A program made the position numbers and the translations under genes. Below, in pieces: positions 54,701 to 61,024 of a DNA stretch of 64,000 bases (its first letter is position 1; each line of letters begins with the position of its first letter). Source of the stretch: Paenibacillus luteus (GTDB lineage Bacteria > Bacillota > Bacilli > Paenibacillales > Paenibacillaceae); assembly GCF_006542765.1 (NCBI RefSeq), contig NZ_SKCD01000022.1, positions 531,218 through 595,217 of the forward strand, given 5' to 3'. Below the pieces are notes generated by a model. The model was not told the DNA's origin, did not search any database, and was given only the letters and a program-made list of their open reading frames with translations.

Positions 54701-57439
54701 TTTGATCGGCTTGTTGAGTTCAATCGCCAGCATCGTTTTGACCAAGACGCTTTTGGCTCCGTTCTGCGGCGCGAGGCCGACGAGTATCGGAGGGTCGCGA
54801 TCCGGTCCGGTGCGGAACGCCCAGGTCGTATTGTCGCTTATTCCCTTGTATGAATTACCCAAATATCCATATCCATTCGGGTTTACGGTGATTCTCGCCA
54901 TATCATCGAAGCTATCGGCATCGATTTTGACGTAGTAATCCGTATCGTATTCCAAAGCTTTATTCCCTAGACGAACATTCATCACATTTTTATTTAAGCT
55001 TCCATTAGAAGCCATATCTATCTTCTGTATCTCTTGACCGTCTTTGCTGAAAATACGCAAATACTTATATCTACCATCATTTGTAAATTTAACCTCTTCG
55101 TTGAAAACGAATTGCAGCTCTTTGATCGTTACTGGTACGTTCGTCCCGCCGTTCTCAGGTGTGTATTGAGTGACGTAGGGAGCAATCGTGTCCTGCACGG
55201 TCTTGAACTGCCAGTCCCCATATTGAATACCGGCGAACGGATTGCCGGCCAAATCCGTCAAGGCTCCGGATTCTATGGAGACATACACGTTATCACCATA
55301 AAATAACTCATTTATGGTCACCGTTACTGTTTCGCTCGAAATGTTGACCTTGGATGCATCACTTAAATTGATTACTTGTGTAAGACTTTGATTAGATACG
55401 TCTTTATAGTAGAGCGTAAGCTTCTTGCCGGCGACCGGCAACACCGGCTCGCTGAACTTAAGCGTCAGCTTCGTGTCGCGCGCCACGCCCACCGCCTGAT
55501 GCGCCGGGCTCAGCGATACGATCGTCGGCGGAATCAAATCCGGAATCGTTCTGAAATTCCAGTCCGTCGGCGCGTTCAGACCGGCATAGTCGTTACCACT
55601 TTCATCCTGGAACGCACCCTTCGGAACGATGACGTAATAACTCGTATCGTTCAGCAGGCCGTCAGCTGGCGTAATCGTCGCTCTGTTGCCAGACACGGCT
55701 ACCCTCGTCTTATTGCTCGCTTTGATTGACTCGACCAAATCCCCATTCAATTTGTACAAGTCGATGAACGCATCCGTTGCGACGATCGGTTCGTTGAACG
55801 TCAGTGAAAGTTTCGAATCGAGCAGCACGTTCACTGCCTTGTCTGTCGGCGACAAGGTGATCAGAGAAGGCGGCGTGACATCCGCCACGGTTTTGAAGCT
55901 CCATTCCTTTATTTCTGGAGAATCGTTCGTACCTGCATAAAGATTCCCGTCCAAATCTTTGAACGCGCCAGGTTCGATCTCAACATAATACTCCGTGCCG
56001 TATTTTAGCTTGGTTGAAGGCTTAATGAACGCTTTCTTGTACGATACGGTCACCTGGCTCGCATCAGAAGCCACAATGCTGCCGAGAAGCTCGTCGTCTC
56101 CGACTCTTTTCAGGTTGATTTTCCCGCTGCCGGGTAAGACGATTTCATTAAACGTCACTTCCAGACCTGTATCGACCGAAACGTCTACAGTACCGGTTGC
56201 AGGCGTAAATTGCGTCGCAAGCGGAGCGACTGTGTCGACTCCGAACTTCTTGATATAACCGCTACTGTCATAATAACCGGTATACAGCAAGCCGCTAACC
56301 GAATCGCGATACACGGAAACGAAGTTCGTGAATGCCCGTCCGGGGTTCACAAGGCTACCCACCGGCTCCAGTGACGTTCCCGTGCTTTTCAGGACGGATA
56401 TCCCCCCCTTGTCCGTAAATGCGACATATGCTCCCGAACTATCGGCAAACACATCAAGATACTTCCCGTTTATGGCTCCAGCAATATAACCGCCGCTAGG
56501 CATCGTGTATTCTCCTAGCGTTTTCCAATTGGAGCCCTCATACCGCTTAAGGACGATTTTATTATCGTCATAACTGGATGAGTTGCCATCGTCGTAATAG
56601 GCGAGATAAGGTTGACCGCCGTAAACGGATAAGGCGATCTGCTTCACCGTATTAGGGGCCACGCCGATACTGTTCGCCATCGTGCTTCCTTCGTTTTGCA
56701 CGACGACGCCGACGCCGCCGAACGTCCTGCTGTCAACCATGGCCGCATACGTTTTGCCTGACCCGGAAGCGACCGCAACGTAGTTGGTTGCGTAATTAAC
56801 CCCATTTTGCGGGGGGACGTTCCTTCCCAAATTAAGATCGACCACGGAAAAAGAATCGTTAGTGAACTTGATTACCCACGATGATTGGGCCGGATAACTG
56901 ACGACTCCGACGTACGGAGTGCCGTCATCGCTTACGTTCAAATCAAAGTTCATATAGTTAGCGGCGCCGCCGCTTGGAGAGTAGCTCGTGCAAGTATAGT
57001 TCGGTGAGCCCGGAACGCACTTCACCAGCGTAAAGTAGTTAGGGAAGGTGCCGCTCGGATAATTTGTAAAGGCGACATATATGATGCCATTGTGAACCTT
57101 CATCGCAATTTTGTCGATTGCTCCATTACGGGAAAGCAACTTTTGCGAAGTGATGCTTTTCCATTTTTGTCCATCATACGATTGGATGGATAACTCATCC
57201 TCCGTAGGGCTGCTGATTTTGGTGAAGGAAGCGGCGTAGAGTACGCCGTTGTCCAGCGCGGAAGCAAACACGGAAGTCGCGCGAAACGCGCTCGTGCCGC
57301 TTGGACCGATGTCCCGCCAGTCCGTTCCCGGATCCGCCGCCGAAGCTTGCGATGGCGCCCATACTTGGAGCATAAGCAGCATCACCATCCAAAGCAAAAA
57401 CGTTCGTTTGAATGCGAGACTTTTTCTGTTGTTCATCAT
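45764..57439 (-). CDS. Giant secreted Ig-repeat surface protein
   Basis: 3891 aa with signal peptide 1-34 and GGAG before the ATG. Order: a beta-propeller-like N-terminal ~370 residues; six Big_5-like Ig repeats each starting D-x-x-x-P with NVxxDTxLxxTFNE; 21 Big_1/invasin-type Ig repeats of about 104 residues, each with the pattern ST[VI]xASP..V.A[DN]G...STITVTL, V.G.K.V.L..., AEQVTYTA and ..IAQ[RT]ATVTFE; then four 80-95-residue repeats of the DKKTVTVTDVPPGGKVKVYD type with GTNPGPG; and a C-terminal domain ending DETTATV. Such repeats form long stiff surface fibres or adhesins. It has no SLH, LPxTG or membrane anchor of its own, so attachment may need the SLH protein encoded immediately after it. 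The repeats differ at the DNA level, so the array is old, not a recent expansion. Confidence 0.92.
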   Translation of the reverse strand: MMNNRKSLAFKRTFLLWMVMLLMLQVWAPSQASAADPGTDWRDIGPSGTSAFRATSVFASALDNGVLYAASFTKISSPTEDELSIQSYDGQKWKSITSQKLLSRNGAIDKIAMKVHNGIIYVAFTNYPSGTFPNYFTLVKCVPGSPNYTCTSYSPSGGAANYMNFDLNVSDDGTPYVGVVSYPAQSSWVIKFTNDSFSVVDLNLGRNVPPQNGVNYATNYVAVASGSGKTYAAMVDSRTFGGVGVVVQNEGSTMANSIGVAPNTVKQIALSVYGGQPYLAYYDDGNSSSYDDNKIVLKRYEGSNWKTLGEYTMPSGGYIAGAINGKYLDVFADSSGAYVAFTDKGGISVLKSTGTSLEPVGSLVNPGRAFTNFVSVYRDSVSGLLYTGYYDSSGYIKKFGVDTVAPLATQFTPATGTVDVSVDTGLEVTFNEIVLPGSGKINLKRVGDDELLGSIVASDASQVTVSYKKAFIKPSTKLKYGTEYYVEIEPGAFKDLDGNLYAGTNDSPEIKEWSFKTVADVTPPSLITLSPTDKAVNVLLDSKLSLTFNEPIVATDAFIDLYKLNGDLVESIKASNKTRVAVSGNRATITPADGLLNDTSYYVIVPKGAFQDESGNDYAGLNAPTDWNFRTIPDLIPPTIVSLSPAHQAVGVARDTKLTLKFSEPVLPVAGKKLTLYYKDVSNQSLTQVINLSDASKVNISSETVTVTINELFYGDNVYVSIESGALTDLAGNPFAGIQYGDWQFKTVQDTIAPYVTQYTPENGGTNVPVTIKELQFVFNEEVKFTNDGRYKYLRIFSKDGQEIQKIDMASNGSLNKNVMNVRLGNKALEYDTDYYVKIDADSFDDMARITVNPNGYGYLGNSYKGISDNTTWAFRTGPDRDPPILVGLAPQNGAKSVLVKTMLAIELNKPIKVGTGNVRIYKQGTDELVDTIPVNGKKVEVENFTMILTPTASLESLTGYYVKVDAGAIKDLNGNSYAGFSDKTTWAFTTAPDTMPPVHETLSPPDDAKNVALDTDLAITFDENVNAVTGKTIKLYKSGNSTPIATIPVEDTTVSGRMVTVRLKAKLPSGLAYGTDYYVNVESGAFKDLAGNPYGGINGNSAWNFTTEFLLSDVESTVEASPTQVIADGVSASTITVTLRDDQKRTIAGRMVTLSASGDSSVIAPAQALTDASGKAIFKVKDSEVEKVVYSAKAGTKTIKQTAVVNFVAGPINGAFSIVKAAPASVPADGKTASVIAVTLKDAYGHGIPGQTVSLTAGAGSSAIDAVQPVTDLYGKAVFLVKDQVVEQVVYTARTGGLILAQQATVNFEASLPGGEGPKASVLQSRVSASPTVVKANGADVSTITVTLRDSNGASVPGKKVSLTADGGISDIAVVRDISDDEGRALFIVKNAKAEQVTYTAKVVTDNVTIADKASVTFESPRSSDPAAPAVSVLKSSLEASPVVVTANGKSFAILTATLRDEDGKPISGKKVVLAQGEGSSIVTALHDTTDADGEAVFKVTNTKAEPVTYSASLAAGSATLAQRAKVTFESENVGGPGGTIVSVLRSSITSNPAVVTANGTSSAGIIVILRDENGIPVSGKKVALTQNGSSHIVFGSDISDSLGIVRFTVTSETADQVAYTAHLTESGATLSQQAIVTFESATVKAGGSKTSVLDSTVVASPAVVAANGTDVSTITVTMKDVFGLPVPGKTVSLTANVGSSVVEAEGGVVITDAFGQVKFKVTNQKAEQIFYTAKDETDGVTPAQRATVTFETAASGGPGGPGGVSVLESTVIASPDTVAADGASFSTVTVTLNDKGGQLITGKEVTLNADGGNSVIEAVGGGISNAQGRATFKVKNTHAEQIEYTAVIQADGVTIAQRATVTFETFGSGAGGPIVSVLDSTVIASPEQVTADGNDFSVITVTLKDTTGAAVSGKRVTLVANGGSSEIVPVGTGVSDVNGQVKFRVTDVHGEQVTYTAKLTADNVTLAQWATVTFETAGSDSGSSDVSVVHSTVVASPVTVAANGKSFSIVTVTLNNADGYPVISKKVTLSADGGNSIIQPIGTGVSDDAGQATFKVTDAVAERVTYTAQVLDDGVTLAQRASVVFEAGLPGEETPRASVLKSTVTAVPDNVKADGIDFSTITVVIKDADGNPLSGKSVSLSADSPRVVLTTLAGVTNERGEATFKARNYYAEKVLFIAKVAADQVTIAQRAAVTFEYASSGSPDEKAISVSKSTVVANPDVVLADGTTKSTITVTLVDASGAPIADKTVKLTAGNGSSVITALGGGKSGSDGKVTFEVTNKKAEQVIYSAQVVGDGVTLAQRATVTFESLATVNGPGGESTPGISVQNSRVEANPVIVTANGSSFSTIKVTLKDVNGTAAVGKTVKLSADGGSSVIAAVNAVTNGQGQAVFTVKNKAAEQVAYTASIEAEGVTLAQRATVTFESSAGEATADAVVNVLDSTVKASPEQVTADGLDASTITVTLRNASGQPIAGKTVTLMVNVGSSSVIAPADGVVSGADGVARFTVTDSKAEQATYTAHVTEDGVTLAQRATVMFESDASGGGAGTPVISIVKSTVTASPTVVAANGKAQAKITVTLKDANGNPIGGKSVTLAANAGNSSIIAPVGDAISGADGVAQFIVTDAKAEQVTYTAKVEDATLAQRAKVTFETPQSFPVTSVTQSTVTASPATVAADGTAFSTITAVLKDVADKPLAGKTVSVTASSASSIVTAMNAKTDVNGIAMFKATNTKAESVAYTAAVEEDQVTLAQRATVTFESTGTGSTGIADVSVLRSIVTATPNVVDADGVQTSTVKVQLLNASGEPIKGLNVSLTASGGSSVIDAVYGTAGVEVSNDNGEAFFLVKDSKAERVTYSAHVDPGVTIAQMAIVTFETPASGGGPGTPGISVMQSTVMATPAKVTADGVQSSLITVTLKDTEGNAVAGKTIELTADSGSSVIVAIQAITDVNGNATFSVTNTKAEQVTYTAAVVLDNVTIAQTATVIFETNNGGHSGGSNVSVLKSAVTAAPQTVAANGASASTITIALKDANGLPVAGQTVTLTADGGSSTITPVNAITNALGIAVFKVTSLEAGQVTYRAETADAVIAQTATVTFQTVSTAGSPTTSVARSTVTASPDRINADGKATATVTVTLLNAVGQPVVGKKVKLTAANGHSIITSAGEVVSDEQGQAVFKVTNVYAEQVTYSAKDTTDNVSIAQTATVTFLANAGTGSAKSSVTRSTVTVSPDRVTADSEAYATVTVTLLNTNGQPVVGKTVTLNANGGRSTIAKVGSNVSDAQGKVVFRVSDAYAEQVTYSAKDTTDNVSIAQTATVTFLANTVTGEQKTSVARSTVTASPAEIIGNGIETSTVTVTLRNANGQPVVGKKVILIASDGSSIIAPAGEVVSDAQGQATFTVKNNVVEQVTYSARDTTDNVNIAQTATVKFKPKEPSRKLKPEDIEPEADKKKVTVKDVPPGGKVVIYDDNGGVIGEGENPGPDAGPIVINIIEPHVIKEGEVIHVTLTEPGKKEGDPVDKTVRKDIDTSLPVPPPKVLADLDNNEVKILDVLPGATIKIYDKDGNVIGTGTNPGPGTGTIVIKVNAPYVIKEGDVIQLTATESGLKESGKTSKTVTRDDLVSKNLKPEQIVPESDKKTVTVTDVPPGGKVKVYDKDGNVIGEGTNPGPGSGPVVISVPNLKEGDSIRATLTEPGKRESEKTEKTATKDKDTSLPPKGAFVRQASDEVEVPVVPPGTTVNVYDDEGNLIGTASNPSSEPAKVVVQLKPKKRLLPGDIVRVTQTEPGKKESGKVPATVPSSKLYDLEAEVQGKTIKVKVKPKPGSNPAVETAYLIIQGIRGDTPVYVKSYKIDLKNIPATFPFELDKAIAGDKLYIVISSKPANVRSDVGYSLSDETTATV

Positions 57440-57628
57440 ACGTGTAAACTCCTTTCATATTGAACGAACCCCGGTCAACCCGAAGTGAAGGCTCCCAACA
57501 TTCGCATTTAACTCCATTTCTCATCTTCTCCGCAGATCGACACCATTTTACACGACACCGCTTAACAAACACTGAAAAACAGAACGACGCCTTCCACCGA
57601 TTGCTCCCGCTCGTCGCGCGAACGCCAA

Positions 57629-57667
57629 AAAACGGCCCGCCCACCGAAGTGGACGAGCCGTTTTGCC
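57629..57667. terminator. Hairpin upstream of the giant gene
   Basis: AAAACGGC...GCCGTTTT stem with short A/T flanks on both sides. Usable as a terminator in either direction; it separates the giant gene from sigK copy C. Confidence 0.5.
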
Positions 57668-57729
57668 ACCTTTAACCTATTAGAACCATCAATATTATGC
57701 ACTCCACATGTGTCGAGTATGTTAACAGT

Positions 57730-57766
57730 AAAAAACCAAACGACATCTCTGCCATTTGGTTTCATT
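57730..57766 (-). terminator. sigK-type terminator, copy C
   Basis: Same CCAAATGGC...GTCGTTTGG hairpin as in copies A and B, followed by TTTTTTAC on the minus strand. The repeat homology of unit C begins near 57690. Confidence 0.7.
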
Positions 57767-57841
57767 TATTGAAATAACATCTGGTTTCCCTATTACAAAC
57801 AGTCAATAAAATCGGATGTTCTGTATGAGCTTAAATCAGTC

Positions 57842-58351
57842 TTAACGCTTCGCCTTATAAAACTCATGATAAAGCTTCATGAGCGCCCTTTTCTCAATTC
57901 GCGACACGTAGCTGCGACTAATCCCCAGCTCCTTCGCAATCTCCCGCTGCGTCCGCTCATCCCCGCCATGCTCCAAACCAAACCGACCAATAACAACTTC
58001 TTTCTCGCGGTCATCCAATATATCAAGATTTTTATAAATCTTGCTCTTCTCAATCTTCAGCTGCACCTTATCCACGATATCATCAGCCTCTGTACCGAGG
58101 ATATCGATCAACGTGATCTCGTTGCCTTCTTTATCCGTGCCGATCGGATCGTGCAGCGATACGTCCTTGCGCGTCTTTTTCAAAGAACGCAGATGCATAA
58201 GTATTTCGTTCTCAATACAGCGAGCCGCGAACGTCGCGAGCTTCGTGCCTTTCCCTGTCTGAAAGCTCTCGATCGCTTTGATCAATCCAATCGTCCCGAT
58301 CGAGATATAGTCCTCGAGATCCTCACCGGTATTGTCGAATTTTTTGACATT
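57842..58351 (-). CDS. sigK: SigK lacking its N-terminal part (copy C, uninterrupted)
   Basis: The frame is open from the VKKFDNTGED codons (about 58347) to the stop at 57842. The first usable start is a TTG at 58285 (LIKAIES), which gives 147 aa. All features after region 2.1 are present, including the HTH (REIAKELGISRSYVSRIEKR). One substitution is seen near the start (EDY for EDL). The core at 58350-58361 is a perfect TTGTGTACACAA. No N-terminal part is encoded upstream, and the same reasoning as for copy B applies. Confidence 0.8.
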   Translation of the reverse strand, partial: NVKKFDNTGEDLEDYISIGTIGLIKAIESFQTGKGTKLATFAARCIENEILMHLRSLKKTRKDVSLHDPIGTDKEGNEITLIDILGTEADDIVDKVQLKIEKSKIYKNLDILDDREKEVVIGRFGLEHGGDERTQREIAKELGISRSYVSRIEKRALMKLYHEFYKAKR

Positions 58352-58570
58352 GTGTACACAAACCGATGTAAATAAACAAACCTGAACTCATAGCTCCCAG
58401 CAATGATAAGACTGTCCCCCTTGTTTAATGCATACTAAAAGTGCCGAAAATTGCAGCGTAAAAATGCTCAAGTAATGGCAAAGAAAAAGAGACACTTGCC
58501 AGCATCCTATTATCCTCCTATCGTTAGGTTTGCGAGAACTCGACGAAGGAGACTGGAAGGAATACTAAAA

Positions 58571-60035
58571 ATGCCTCAACAAGAGTATATCAAATTTTTA
58601 AGAGAAGCAGTAGGACTAACGGTAAGCGATATTGCTAGGCAAGTGGGCGTTCATTTGCGGACAGCCAAGAGATATGCAGATCAGGGCAATTGGAACGAAC
58701 GCCTTGGCAAGCGAAAGAGCAACAAGCCAGTGATGGGACCGTACATGGAGATCGTGGATACCTGGTTAGAGGAAGATCAACTTCTCCCACGTAAGCAGCG
58801 GCACACGGGTGTTCGGATTTTTCAACGCCTGCAAGCAGAGCATTCGTTTACTGGTGGACAGCGAACCGTTCTCTCTTACGAGCCGAATGGCTCTGGAACG
58901 CGCGAAAACGTATGAGCGGCTTGAGCACCCGCCAGGCGAAGCACAAGTAGACTTCACGACGATTCAGGTTAGCCACGATCAGCAGCTTATGACGTACAAG
59001 CTACTCGTCGTGTCCTTTCCTTACAGCAATACAGCATTTGTCTATCCGACGCCTGCAGAAAAACAAGAATGTTTTCTCGAAGGGATGAAGCAATGCTTCG
59101 AACAAATGGGTGGCGTTCCGCGGCGCATGTGGTTCGACAATCTGTCGGCTGCAGTCGTCCACATCGGGAAGCATGGTGAGCGTCAACTCACAGAGGGCTT
59201 TCAACGGTTTTGCGCGCACTACCGGATGGAAGCTATATTTTGTAATCCATACAGCGGTCATGAGAAGGGGCATGTGGAGAGCAAGTGCGGTTACGCCAAA
59301 CGCAATTGGACGGTACCGATTCCGCTATATGAGGACCATGATAAATTGGCTACGTATTTTGCCGAGCAAGCTCGAGAGGACCGCGAGCGAGCGCACTACG
59401 CCAAGGGTGTCCGCATCGCCGAATTATGGGAGGCCGATCGCGCACAGTTGCTGACCTTGCCAGAAGAAGCCTTCGAACCGTTCCGACTGGGCGCAGCGGT
59501 CGTGAACAAGTACGGTGAGATTCGGTTTGATGGCACCACCATCCCGCTAGTAAACCTTGTTCAGCCAGGCAGCGAAGTGCTGATCCAGGTCTTCTGGGAC
59601 CGACTCGCGATCTTGACGAAGGAGCACGAGCTTGTGCGGGAGGTGCCGCGTCCTTATACCGGCAAAACAGCCGAGGTTCCGTGGGCGCAAGTCTTCGCCA
59701 ACCTGCTGCGAAAGCTGCGCAGTGTGGACCATTCACAGTTCATCCGGATGCTACCGGAGGCGGTGCGAGTTTATGCCGGTGTTGCCGACCTTGCCCTACG
59801 TAAGGAGCGGTTGCAGGCGTTAGCGCATTGGTGCGGCGTCTACCCCATCGCGCAGATTGCCGAAGTGCTGCGAAAAGCGTCCGGCGAAGCTACGGTTGTA
59901 CAATTAACGGCGGCACTCGGACTCGTACAAGTAAACCGCGACATACCGGTAGCATGGAACGAGACGCTCTCTCCGCCAGGCGCCCAAGCAACGGTGTCCC
60001 TTCAGCAATATGATCGACTGATGGGGGTGAGCTGA
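58571..60035 (+). pseudogene. IS21 transposase IstA, frameshifted
   Basis: Starts MPQQEYIKFLREAVGLTVSD with the IS21 helix-turn-helix (DIARQVGVHLRTAKRYADQG). A frameshift near 58880, after QRTVLSY, moves the frame; the second frame continues RMALERAKTYERLEHPPGEA and on to 60035. The integrase core is visible (AQVDFTTIQV, RRMWFDNLSAAVV, GHEKGHVESKCGYAKR). Not functional without a frame correction. Confidence 0.85.
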
Positions 60036-60037
60036 AG

Positions 60038-60763
60038 ATGAAACAGGAACTGGCAGACCTGTGCAGACAGCTTCGATTGGCGCACATAGTCGATTATGTG
60101 GCGCAGCAACAGGACGAGCAGACGGAAGTGCTTGTCGAGCAATTGCTGCTGGCAGAACGTGAAGGACGCAGGCGGGCCAGACTAGGGAAACTCGTGCAGC
60201 AAGCTGGCTTCCCGCATTTGAAAACCTTTGAGGGTTACGTAAGTGAGCACATTTCATTTCCCGGCGTTTGTACGCTTGAGACGTTGCTCGACATGAGTTG
60301 GTTGACGCAGCGTGAAAACCTGCTACTAATGGGGGCGGTTGGAACAGACAAGACGCATATGGCGACTGCGCTTGGCGTAAAGGCTTGCAGGAGAGGACAT
60401 GCCGTTCAATTCTTTCGAGCTTCCGATTTAGTGTCGTTGCTGCAAGAGAAGTTTGCGGTGGGCACGCTTAACCGTTTTCGCGAGAAGCTGAAGAAGATGG
60501 AACTGATTATTTTGGATGAAGTAGGCTATGTCCCGTTTAACCAAACAGGTTCAGAATTGTTGTTTAATGTGATTGCCGATTGCTACGAACAGCAAAGCGT
60601 GATCGTCACATCCAATCTGGAGTTCGGTCAATGGACCTCGATTTTTGGAGACACGAAGCTAACGTCCGCTTTGGTCGACCGCCTTGTGCATCACGCACAC
60701 ATTCTTTCATTCACTGGCGACAGCTTCCGGCTCAAGCAAGCGATGGAACGTATACCGCAGTGA
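60038..60763 (+). CDS. IS21 helper ATPase IstB, with altered Walker A
   Basis: 241 aa, starting 2 nt after the IstA stop. AAA+ ATPase of the IstB/DnaC family with Walker B LIILDEVGYVPF and SNLEFGQW sensor region. The P-loop reads MGAVGTDKTH where GxxGxGKT/H is expected, so Gly is replaced by Asp directly before the catalytic Lys. This probably weakens ATP binding. A useful sign that the whole IS copy is inactive. Confidence 0.88.
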   Translation: MKQELADLCRQLRLAHIVDYVAQQQDEQTEVLVEQLLLAEREGRRRARLGKLVQQAGFPHLKTFEGYVSEHISFPGVCTLETLLDMSWLTQRENLLLMGAVGTDKTHMATALGVKACRRGHAVQFFRASDLVSLLQEKFAVGTLNRFREKLKKMELIILDEVGYVPFNQTGSELLFNVIADCYEQQSVIVTSNLEFGQWTSIFGDTKLTSALVDRLVHHAHILSFTGDSFRLKQAMERIPQ

Positions 60764-60884
60764 CCATTTAACTGGCAAGCGTCTCGGCATTTTTCGCAGC
60801 AAATTTAAGCATATTTCGCTTGCAAAAAACAGTAACAAAATCAAAACAAAAAATCTACATCTCTGCCGTTTGTGTTTAAAGTGT

Positions 60885-60961
60885 TGGTGGAGAGCAGGAT
60901 CGAACCGCTGACCTCTTGCATGCCATACAAGCGCTTTACCGAAGTGATCGGTTTCACCACC
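60885..60961 (-). pseudogene. tRNA-Ala(GGC)-like remnant
   Basis: The minus strand has an intact-looking 3' part: anticodon arm CTTGT-ATGGCAT-GCAAG with anticodon GGC, variable region AGGTC, T-arm AGCGGTTCGATCCTGCT and a CCACCA end. The acceptor 3' strand is short by about three bases, and the 5' part (GGTGGTGAAACCGATCACTT) does not form a normal D-arm with conserved positions. So it looks like a tRNA 3' end joined to other DNA, not a working tRNA. Confidence 0.45.
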
Positions 60962-60971
60962 ATAGACATGA

Positions 60972-61014
60972 ATAAACCCGCCTAAACAGATTCACCTCTG
61001 CTCAAGCGGGTTTG
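60972..61014 (-). terminator. Terminator of the right-edge SLH gene
   Basis: AAACCCGC...GCGGGTTT stem, T-rich tail on the minus strand, directly after the SLH gene stop. Confidence 0.75.
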
Positions 61015-61024
61015 TCCATGAATC

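Larger units (their letters stand above)
58430..60830 (+). mobile_element. IS21-family insertion sequence, decayed
   Basis: Two genes in istA-istB order with touching ends. Candidate terminal repeats: TTGCAGCGTAAAAATGCTCA at about 58453-58473 and the inverse of CGGCATTTTTCGCAGCAAAT at about 60785-60806. Exact ends and target duplication were not determined. It lies 70-80 nt beyond the core of sigK copy C. Both genes carry defects. Confidence 0.8.
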
